Part shown: positions 1-4,694 of the stretch, one piece after another | How the letters are laid out: each line of letters begins with the position of its first letter | Numbering within the stretch: the first letter of the stretch is position 1 | Source: Oscillospiraceae bacterium | GTDB taxonomy: Bacteria > Bacillota > Clostridia > Oscillospirales > Ruminococcaceae | Direction: 5' to 3' | Assembly: GCA_003508605.1 (NCBI GenBank) | Contig: DNUB01000054.1 | Span: 1-7,780 of the forward strand | DNA: 7,780 nucleotides | Translations under genes and position numbers: made by a program | Notes under the pieces: model-generated | What the model was told of the DNA's origin: nothing | The model's input: only the letters and a program-made list of their open reading frames with translations | The model's database searches: none

Positions 1-60
1 AAAGGCAGCGGTGCGCCCGCAGCTCGTAAAAATTACCAAAAAGCCAAACGCAGTTCATAA
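1..60 (+). CDS. Possible 3' end of an upstream gene (partial)
   Basis: In frame 1 the first bases read as a 19-residue basic tail, roughly KGSGAPAARKNYQKAKRSS, ending at TAA 58-60. The Lys/Arg/Ala composition resembles the disordered C-terminal tail of a bacterial protein. The frame is too short to assign a family, and it could be open by chance. The following repeat (40-91) duplicates its last codons, which is the main reason to suspect a real gene end. Confidence 0.25.
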   Translation, partial: KGSGAPAARKNYQKAKRSS

Positions 61-91
61 AGCCAACGCAGTAAAAAAGCCAACGCAGTAA
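40..91 (+). repeat. Short tandem repeat, three copies of an AAAGCCAACGCAGTAA-like unit
   Basis: Two identical 16-base copies of AAAGCCAACGCAGTAA lie at 59-74 and 76-91. A diverged first copy at about 40-55 has one extra A and a different end. The first copy overlaps the last codons of the possible upstream reading frame. The array ends about 35 bases before the rpe promoter. It looks like local slippage or duplication; no function is evident. Confidence 0.7.
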
Positions 92-125
92 CCCCCCTCG
101 GAGATAACCAATTTCATCATTCCCC

Positions 126-154
126 TTGACTTATATAGAAAAATAAAGTACAAT
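126..154 (+). promoter_or_regulatory. Sigma-A promoter for rpe
   Basis: The -35 box TTGACT is at 126-131 and the -10 box TACAAT at 149-154, separated by exactly 17 bases of AT-rich spacer. Each box differs from consensus at one position. Transcription would start near 161, leaving a leader of about 80 bases before the rpe start. This is the best promoter in the window. Confidence 0.8.
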
Positions 155-190
155 AATAAGGTATACCGTTAAGAGTTAATCCGCACCCTG

Positions 191-225
191 CGTCAAAACA
201 CCGACTGTCGGAAATTATCTTGACG
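191..225 (+). promoter_or_regulatory. Two-tier hairpin in the rpe leader
   Basis: CGTCAA (191-196) pairs with TTGACG (220-225), and inside it CCGA (201-204) pairs with TCGG (208-211). The outer stem ends directly before the ribosome binding site AAAGGAAG (227-234). Folding could therefore affect translation of rpe, or the structure could simply protect the 5' end. It matches no riboswitch family I know. Confidence 0.4.
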
Positions 226-242
226 AAAAGGAAGACAAAAGC

Positions 243-881
243 TTGAATATAAAAGTAAGCGCATCAATTTTAAGCTCCGATTTATCCCAAATCGGCACGG
301 AAACGGCAAGAGCCGACGCTGCAGGTGCGGATTGGATACATTTTGACGTTATGGATGGTCATTTTGTCGAAAACATAAGCTACGGCGCACCCGTGCAGAA
401 AACCTTAAGCAAAAGGTATTTTGTCGACACCCACCTTATGGTCTCCCACCCCCATACTCAAATCGGCCTTTTTGCCGACAGCGGTTCGGATATGATATCC
501 TTTCATATCGAAAGCGAAAGCGACGCCGACCACACGGTCAACAAAATACACCGTGCGGGTCTTATGGCGGGAATTGCGTTAAAGCCCTCCACTCCTGCGG
601 AAAGCGTATTTCCCTATATGGAGAAGATCGAGATGATTCTGGTAATGACGGTTGAGCCGGGTTACGGAGGACAGGGCTTTTTAAACTACACTCTGCCTAA
701 GATAAGAGAAATAAGAAAAAGGGCGGAGGAGGTCAATCCGAATCTTATGATAGAGGTGGACGGCGGTATAACGGGCGAAACCGCTCCCCTTGTAAAAAAG
801 GCGGGGGCGGACGTTTTGGTAAGCGGAAGCTATCTTTTTGAGGCTAAGGATATGTATAGGGCGGTGCAGTCGCTGAAGTGA
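243..881 (+). CDS. rpe: Ribulose-phosphate 3-epimerase
   Basis: This cytosolic enzyme interconverts D-ribulose 5-phosphate and D-xylulose 5-phosphate in the pentose phosphate pathway. At 212 residues it is a typical full-length single TIM barrel. The family signatures are all present: SILSSD near the N-terminus (Ser8), WIHFDVMDGHF (metal ligands His33 and Asp35, with Met37), DTHLM (His64, Met66), the MTVEPGYGGQGF phosphate loop (135-146), catalytic Asp173 in EVDGGI, and the SGS phosphate-binding turn at 194-196. The start is TTG at 243, eight bases after AAAGGAAG; it places the conserved N-terminal strand correctly and no better ATG exists. It has its own promoter and appears monocistronic, facing the mecA-like gene. 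Many Firmicutes keep rpe beside rsgA, and that neighbour is not seen here, so a second paralogue is possible. An allulose-6-phosphate epimerase is a less likely alternative. Confidence 0.94.
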   Translation: MNIKVSASILSSDLSQIGTETARADAAGADWIHFDVMDGHFVENISYGAPVQKTLSKRYFVDTHLMVSHPHTQIGLFADSGSDMISFHIESESDADHTVNKIHRAGLMAGIALKPSTPAESVFPYMEKIEMILVMTVEPGYGGQGFLNYTLPKIREIRKRAEEVNPNLMIEVDGGITGETAPLVKKAGADVLVSGSYLFEAKDMYRAVQSLK

Positions 882-885
882 CGGC

Positions 886-954
886 AGCAGCTCCGCATTG
901 CACCGATATTTTAATTTTGCGGATCGGCTTAAAATTTTTTAAAGCAGCTCCGCA
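886..954 (+). repeat. Direct repeat of AGCAGCTCCGCA flanking an AT-rich spacer
   Basis: The 12-mer AGCAGCTCCGCA occurs exactly at 886-897 and again at 943-954 in the spacer between rpe and the convergent mecA-like gene. The second copy forms the left arm of the hairpin at 944-975. The core GCTCCGCATT of the first copy recurs near 6027-6036. Confidence 0.5.
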
Positions 955-975
955 CAATGACTGCGGGTGAGCTGC
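944..975 (-). terminator. Hairpin, probable terminator of the mecA-like gene
   Basis: GCAGCTC (944-950) pairs with GAGCTGC (969-975), and CGCA (951-954) with TGCG (962-965), giving an 11-pair stem with a three-base bulge. Read on the minus strand it lies about 40 bases after the mecA-like stop and is followed by TTTAAAAAATTTT. That is a plausible though imperfect U-tract. On the plus strand no T run follows, so service to rpe is doubtful. Confidence 0.45.
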
Positions 976-1014
976 ACAGTCAAAAACATTAGGCGGTCCT
1001 TGTGCGGCGCCGCC

Positions 1015-1644
1015 CTAAAACAAGTCCCCGCAGATCTCCGCCGCCCCCTTGCCCGCAAGCAGGCGAAAATACTCTCCGGTATAAGCGGCGGTAAGCTCGC
1101 TGAAATGCACCTGCCCAAATTCCTTCATAAGACCCGCAAGCCTTTCCCCGCATATATTGAGGGGAATAAGAGCCAGACGGTAGTATTTGCCGTCGGAAAA
1201 AAGCTTCGATTCAAAGCTTAGACCCCTTTTCTTTTCCGAAACAAGACAGCGGCACAGCCTTCCCAAAAGCTCCCCCGAATCCGTTTCAAAAATCACGGGA
1301 GAAGCCTGTATTTCACGGCTCAAAAGCTCCGCCCCGCTATCCGAATTTTTGCTTTTTACCGGCCTTCTTTTGGATTTGCTGCGGTTCAGCGAGCTTAAAT
1401 ATATAAAGCAGCCCCCCTCGGAGGAGGGGAACGCTTCAACCAAAAGCTTGCTTTCCTCCTCTAAAAGCTCTGCCGCAAGGGCGGCGTTTTTCGGAGAAAG
1501 AGAGCCCTCGATAAGCTTTTCCAAAGCTTTTCGGCAGCCGCCGTCCTGCCTTGAAAGAGCTTCATAGCAAAGACGGCTGTCCTCCATATCCGATTCGGTC
1601 AAGGTAAGCTTTAGCGTGGTTTCGGAAAGAACGTCTATTCTCAT
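1015..1644 (-). CDS. mecA: MecA-family adaptor protein
   Basis: MecA-family proteins hand substrates, such as competence or unfolded proteins, to the ClpC-ClpP protease in the cytosol. The 209-residue length matches the usual 215-240. The N-terminal block MRIDVLSETTLKLTLTESDMED aligns with the MEIERINEHTVKF...GDIED start of Bacillus MecA. A basic linker of about 25 residues (86-110) follows. The C-terminal domain (about 114-209) shows the ClpC-binding pattern of an ESKLFSDGKYYRLAL strand, a helix, and then the HFSELTAAYTGEYFRLLAGKGAAEI segment that matches the family's IHRLEEYGK...A end. The ATG start sits seven bases after AGAAAGGA on the minus strand. The linker is basic, whereas the Bacillus linker is acidic, so ClpC use or substrates may differ. 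The gene is divergent from the rnf-like genes and convergent with rpe. The family is well supported; the exact substrate is unknown. Confidence 0.8.
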   Translation of the reverse strand: MRIDVLSETTLKLTLTESDMEDSRLCYEALSRQDGGCRKALEKLIEGSLSPKNAALAAELLEEESKLLVEAFPSSEGGCFIYLSSLNRSKSKRRPVKSKNSDSGAELLSREIQASPVIFETDSGELLGRLCRCLVSEKKRGLSFESKLFSDGKYYRLALIPLNICGERLAGLMKEFGQVHFSELTAAYTGEYFRLLAGKGAAEICGDLF

Positions 1645-1688
1645 AAATTATCCTTTCTAAAATTCTAAGAAAAATTGATTGCGAAAAG

Positions 1689-1708
1689 CGTTCCGAAAAG
1701 TCGGAACG
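1689..1708. promoter_or_regulatory. Perfect 8-bp inverted repeat in the divergent spacer
   Basis: CGTTCCGA (1689-1696) and TCGGAACG (1701-1708) are a perfect inverted repeat around AAAG. It lies in the leader of the minus-strand mecA-like gene and 15 bases upstream of the -35 box of the candidate rnf-like promoter. It could be an RNA hairpin in the mecA leader or a symmetric operator for a dimeric regulator. The sequence alone does not decide. Confidence 0.45.
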
Positions 1709-1723
1709 GACTCGGCATATATT

Positions 1724-1752
1724 TTGACCAATCCGCATTATGCGTTTATTTT
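1724..1752 (+). promoter_or_regulatory. Candidate sigma-A promoter for the rnf-like genes
   Basis: TTGACC (1724-1729) and TATTTT (1747-1752) are spaced by 17 bases. The -35 box matches consensus at five positions and the -10 box at four. It would give a leader of about 150 bases before the rnfD-like start, which contains the hairpins described separately. No other convincing promoter precedes this gene set. Confidence 0.45.
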
Positions 1753-1775
1753 TCGATATTCAAAATCCGTATGTC

Positions 1776-1795
1776 CCCGCCGCCTAATCGGCGGG
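1776..1795 (+). other. Strong GC-rich hairpin in the rnfD-like leader
   Basis: CCCGCCG (1776-1782) and CGGCGGG (1789-1795) form a perfect 7-pair stem with the loop CCTAAT. No T run follows. A second, weaker pairing lies just downstream, GCGGG (1813-1817) with CCCGC (1829-1833). The 3' arm at 1789-1795 could also pair elsewhere in the leader, so alternative folds are possible. Confidence 0.5.
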
Positions 1796-1838
1796 CTCCA
1801 TTCAGTCCTTCGGCGGGGTATAAGCTCTCCCGCAGAAG

Positions 1839-1866
1839 TCCTGAGGGGCTTACGCCTCGGATTTTT
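1839..1866 (+). terminator. Terminator-like hairpin inside the rnfD-like leader
   Basis: TCC-T-GAGG (1839-1846) pairs with CCTC-GGA (1855-1861) with one bulged T, followed at once by five T (1862-1866). It lies 41 bases before the rnfD-like ATG and downstream of the candidate promoter. It therefore has the position of a leader attenuator. The stem is short, so its strength is uncertain. Confidence 0.35.
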
Positions 1867-1867
1867 C

Positions 1868-1896
1868 ATAAATTCGGGACGCTGCCCCTTATTGAA
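1868..1896 (+). repeat. Intergenic repeat, copy 1
   Basis: The 29 bases starting ATAAATTCGGGACGCTGCCC match 5903-5931 at 25 of 29 positions. Both copies are intergenic on the same strand and contain a small GGG/CCC hairpin. This copy directly precedes the ribosome binding site of the rnfD-like gene. A shorter related core, TTCGGACGCTGCGCC, is at 3831-3845. Confidence 0.6.
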
Positions 1897-1907
1897 AAAG
1901 AGGTACT

Positions 1908-3146
1908 ATGTCAGTTTTAAACAATAACGCCGCCCTTCCGCCAAAGGAAAGGGCGGACGGCCCCGATACAATGCCCAAGGAAAAAAGAAGCTTTTTAGGC
2001 AGAAAATATCATTCCGTTTACGGCGATCAGCTCGTATGCCTTTGCGCCTTGCTTATAATGGGCTTGTGGCGGTGGGGAGCAAAGGCTTTGGTAATTTGCT
2101 CCGTAAGCCTTGTTACGGCGGTTTTTTCCGATTGGCTCTGCTGTAAAATGACCAAAAAGGTCTATAACCCAAAGGACGCTTCAACCTTTGTAAGCGGACT
2201 GTGCTTAGGACTTATGATGCCCGCCTCCATAGGCTACGGGTATGTGGTGTTCGGCTCGGCTCTTGCTATGGGCATTAAGCACATTTTCGGCGGAAAGAAC
2301 AACTATGTTTTTAATCCCGCCTGCTTAAGCTATGCCTTTCTTGCCATCTGCTGGCCCTCGCAGGTTCTTATGTTCCCCGCCGTGGGAGAGCGGATACCCG
2401 TATTTGAAGCTTACGGCGGCACCTTATCGTCGGGACTTGAAAGCTACCTTATCCAGCTCGGAGCCGCAAAGCAGATGTCCGCCTCCGATGTGCTTTTGGG
2501 AAACTTCTTAGGTCCGATAGGAACGACCCATGTTCTGGTATTGGCGGTGTGCGGCGTTTGTCTTATGTTCAGAAGGGCGTTGTCCCCGACCATCACCTTT
2601 GTTTCCTTCGGTGTTTTTGTGGCGTTGTCCGCACTGTTCCCCTCCTACGAAAATTTCCAAAGTGCCATAATCATCGAGCTTACCTGCGGAAACATCATCT
2701 TCGGAATGCTGTTTCTCGCCAGCGACCCTCAGACCCTGCCCAAAACCTTTCTCGGTAAGATATATTACGGAATGATAATAGGTATTCTTCTGGTTATATT
2801 CAGACATATGACAAAAACCGAGTCCAGCTTTGTTTACGTGCTGCTTATCGCTAATGCGGTGTCTCTGCACATCGATCTGTTTGCGGAAAATACCAAAAAG
2901 GGAATAAAGGCGTTAGCGAAATGGCTGAAAAACACATCCGGAAGCTTTGAAAGGGTCCGCAAGGAAGCGCAGCAGGATAAGCCCTCGGGCAAAAGCTCCC
3001 TGGGCGATACTCAGGAAATTATTTTGCCTCCCGTAAATTATAATATGCCCGCAGTGGACAATAAAATCATAAAAGCCGCAAAAAAACCTCCGAAAATTGT
3101 CAGGGGCAAGGATAATCTTCCCGTAAGAAAGGAAAAAAGGAAATAG
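1908..3146 (+). CDS. rnfD: RnfD/NqrB-family membrane subunit, lacking the usual FMN-attachment motif
   Basis: RnfD is a membrane subunit of the Rnf ferredoxin:NAD+ oxidoreductase; it normally carries FMN covalently bound to a threonine by ApbE. This 412-residue protein has a charged N-terminus, about ten hydrophobic segments between 41 and 324, and a basic, disordered-looking C-terminal tail of about 85 residues (328-412). Family blocks are clear: GGKNNYVFNPACLSYAFLAICWP (128-150), LLGNFLGPIGTTHVL (196-210), FLASDPQTLPKTFLGKIYYGMIIGIL (269-294) and LIANAVSLHIDLF (313-325). Where the family has an (S/T)GAT motif for flavinylation, this protein reads EAYGGTLSSGLES (167-179). Only Thr172 lies near, in the wrong context. 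The ATG at 1908 follows AAAGAGG with a short four-base gap. The rnfE-like gene begins 29 bases downstream. The family is confident; flavin binding is doubtful. Confidence 0.85.
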   Translation: MSVLNNNAALPPKERADGPDTMPKEKRSFLGRKYHSVYGDQLVCLCALLIMGLWRWGAKALVICSVSLVTAVFSDWLCCKMTKKVYNPKDASTFVSGLCLGLMMPASIGYGYVVFGSALAMGIKHIFGGKNNYVFNPACLSYAFLAICWPSQVLMFPAVGERIPVFEAYGGTLSSGLESYLIQLGAAKQMSASDVLLGNFLGPIGTTHVLVLAVCGVCLMFRRALSPTITFVSFGVFVALSALFPSYENFQSAIIIELTCGNIIFGMLFLASDPQTLPKTFLGKIYYGMIIGILLVIFRHMTKTESSFVYVLLIANAVSLHIDLFAENTKKGIKALAKWLKNTSGSFERVRKEAQQDKPSGKSSLGDTQEIILPPVNYNMPAVDNKIIKAAKKPPKIVRGKDNLPVRKEKRK

Positions 3147-3175
3147 CCTATACAACATTGAAAAGAGGAAAAAAG

Positions 3176-3805
3176 ATGTCAAAGTCACCTGTCAGATTAA
3201 AGGACGGTATAATAAAACAGAATATCGTGCTGATGAGCGGGCTTTTTGCAGGTCCCGTTATCGGTGCGGCCACCACCTGGGAAAGATCCTTGGCTTTGTG
3301 CTTTGTTTTTTCCCTGGTAACGATTCTGTCACTGGGGATATGCAGAGCTTTGCCGAAAAAAATAACATTTGCGGTAAGAATAGTGCTTTACGCCCTTGCC
3401 GCCACGCTGGTCTATATCCCCGTTATGCTTTTGGCAGGGCTTATTTTCCCTCCGGATCTGCTGACAAGCATTGAGCTTTACCTTATACTTACCGTCACAA
3501 ATCCGCTTATACTTTCAAAAACCGAAAGCCGCTTTTTCCTCAGACCCTTTCACCTGATGTACAAGGACGCAGCGGGCTTCGTGCTGGGCTTCGATCTGTC
3601 CTGCCTTTTGGTAGGCTCGTTAAGGGATATCCTTACAGACAATATGATAGCAAACAATATAATCAAAATAAATATGCAAATTCCCGCCATGGACAGAATG
3701 TACTGCGGTTTTATTTTAGTGGGTATCCTGGCTGGGCTTTTCCGCTTCATTTATACAAGGACAAACAAAAAAAGACAAAGGGCTGCTTCAAAAAAAGCGG
3801 GCTAA
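3176..3805 (+). CDS. rnfE: RnfE/NqrD-family membrane subunit, both iron-sulphur cysteines replaced
   Basis: RnfA and RnfE are paired six-helix membrane subunits that together hold a [2Fe-2S] cluster in the Rnf/Nqr core. This 209-residue protein shows about six hydrophobic segments and the RnfE landmarks. KQNIVLMSGLFAGPVIGAATT (15-34) aligns without gaps to the family's NxxLVQLLGLCPLLAVT. TVTNPLILSKTESRF (106-120) aligns to VTNCIVVGRAEAF, and LVGSLRDIL (145-153) to LGSLREIIG. The ligand cysteines of the two first blocks are Gly26 and Pro110 here. The remaining cysteines (42, 56, 143, 177) are not at those sites. I chose ATG 3176, seven bases after GAGG, over the in-frame TTG at 3158, which has no spacing for a ribosome site. 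The C-terminus is basic. It follows the rnfD-like gene directly, in Rnf operon order with rnfG missing. Confidence 0.8.
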   Translation: MSKSPVRLKDGIIKQNIVLMSGLFAGPVIGAATTWERSLALCFVFSLVTILSLGICRALPKKITFAVRIVLYALAATLVYIPVMLLAGLIFPPDLLTSIELYLILTVTNPLILSKTESRFFLRPFHLMYKDAAGFVLGFDLSCLLVGSLRDILTDNMIANNIIKINMQIPAMDRMYCGFILVGILAGLFRFIYTRTNKKRQRAASKKAG

Positions 3806-3826
3806 GGGCGGTATCGGACGCCCTTA
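3803..3826 (+). other. Perfect 8-bp hairpin overlapping the rnfE-like stop codon
   Basis: TAAGGGCG (3803-3810) pairs with CGCCCTTA (3819-3826) around GTATCGGA. The left arm includes the TAA stop codon. No T run follows, so it is not a standard terminator. It may stabilise the upstream mRNA or limit flow into the rnfA-like gene, 113 bases on. Confidence 0.5.
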
Positions 3827-3918
3827 AGGCTTCGGACGCTGCGCCGGCTTAAAAACAGCGGATATTAAGAAAGGATCGGCGCCGCAATACTTTTATCTGT
3901 GCAAAGGATATAATATAA

Positions 3919-4503
3919 ATGGAAACAGTTTTTTCAAGACTTCTGACGGCTGCGCTTTTGGGCATATTTATAGAAAACGCCGCTTTTGAAAGAGCGTTGG
4001 GCATAAACGTGCTTTTGTACGCCGCAAGAAAAAAGGAAAACCTAATCGGGATTTTCGCAGGGGTAATATACGTCACCACATTATCCTCCGCTTTTATCTG
4101 CTTTATTGACAGATATCTGTCGGAATGGGCATACTATAATATGCTGCTGCCCTTTATGTATATTTTCGTCATCGGCGCAGTATATCTTACTACACTGCTG
4201 GCGCTGTGGAAATTTTTCCCGGGAGCTTTTAAAAAGGTAAAAAAGTATGTTCATGTGGCGGTGTTTAACTGTGCGGTATTAGGCGCGCTGTTTATCCAAA
4301 GTCAGATAGGCGGCACCTTTGCCAGCTATGTGGGCTACGGCTTCGGTACGGGTATAGGCTTCCTTTTGGCGGGCTACCTCCTCTATGCCGCAGAGGACAG
4401 GCTCAATTCCGATTCCGTTCCCGCCTCCTTCAGAGGCATGCCCATCACAATGATCTATATAGGCGTTATTTCCCTGGCGTTAAGCGCATTCTGGGGCAAG
4501 TGA
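3919..4503 (+). CDS. rnfA: RnfA/NqrE-family membrane subunit, one iron-sulphur cysteine replaced
   Basis: RnfA is the partner of RnfE in the six-helix antiparallel pair of the Rnf core. The 194-residue length equals the family's usual length and about six hydrophobic segments are present. GIFIENAAFERALGINVLLYAARKKENLIG (15-44) aligns with [28 protein letters not shown], so the first [2Fe-2S] cysteine is Asn30. The second site is intact: VFNCAVLGALF (115-125) matches TNCAVLGVALL, with Cys118. GYGFGTGIGFLLAGYLLYAAEDRL (139-162) and SVPASFRGMPITMIYIGVISLALSAF (166-191) are close family matches. The ATG is ten bases after AAAGGA. With the neighbouring RnfE-like protein, three of the four cluster ligands are missing. 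Function is therefore inferred to be structural or altered rather than ordinary electron transfer. Confidence 0.85.
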   Translation: METVFSRLLTAALLGIFIENAAFERALGINVLLYAARKKENLIGIFAGVIYVTTLSSAFICFIDRYLSEWAYYNMLLPFMYIFVIGAVYLTTLLALWKFFPGAFKKVKKYVHVAVFNCAVLGALFIQSQIGGTFASYVGYGFGTGIGFLLAGYLLYAAEDRLNSDSVPASFRGMPITMIYIGVISLALSAFWGK

Positions 4504-4509
4504 CATTTC

Positions 4510-4531
4510 GGCGGAAAAGCGATCCTCCGCC
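4510..4531 (+). other. Hairpin after the rnfA-like gene
   Basis: GGCGGA (4510-4515) pairs with TCCGCC (4526-4531) around ten bases, starting six bases after the rnfA-like stop. A second small pair follows, CTTCG (4544-4548) with CGAAG (4557-4561). Neither is followed by T residues, so this is at best a weak or Rho-dependent termination or RNA-stability site. Confidence 0.35.
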
Positions 4532-4612
4532 AAAGAAGCGGCTCTTCGTCGAAAACCGAAGGAAGGCTGAAAATATACCGCAGAGTCTTGTCTTTTAAGA
4601 GCCCGGGCGGTA

Positions 4613-4693
4613 ATGAAAAAAAGCAAGGGTCATCTTAAAAAAACATATTTCGAGGCAGAAACCAAATCCCGCAGGATTCTCTTTGAGGTTTAA
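4613..4693 (+). CDS. Possible 26-residue leader peptide or relic before the DUF4015-like gene
   Basis: ATG 4613 opens a 26-codon frame ending in TAA one base before the ATG at 4695. The peptide, starting MKKSKGHLKKTY, resembles the N-terminus of the next protein: SKGHLKK compares with SKGRLYKK, and SRRILFEV with AARTVLEV. The ribosome site of the next gene lies inside this frame, so translational coupling is possible. The upstream ribosome site (GGGCGG) is weak. It may be a decayed partial duplication rather than an expressed peptide. Confidence 0.25.
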   Translation: MKKSKGHLKKTYFEAETKSRRILFEV

Positions 4694-4694
4694 T

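Noticed and set aside
92..1423. The 12-mer CCCCCCTCGGAG at 92-103 and inside the mecA-like gene at 1412-1423
   Set aside because: It is low-complexity and one copy is coding; chance is sufficient.
1187..1567. Long plus-strand reading frame inside the mecA-like gene
   Set aside because: It is antisense to a gene with clear family motifs and a good ribosome site, and its translation is Ser/Pro-rich without family features.
1675..1927. Two overlapping plus-strand frames of about 80 codons in the divergent spacer
   Set aside because: Both cross the hairpins and the start of the rnfD-like gene, lack ribosome sites and have no protein-like motifs.
3886..3914. TATAAT at 3909-3914 as a -10 box before the rnfA-like gene
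   Set aside because: No -35 element lies at the right distance, and it is only four bases before the start codon.
4586..4616. TTGTCT and TAATGA spaced by 17 as a promoter for the DUF4015-like gene
   Set aside because: The -10 element matches consensus at only two positions.
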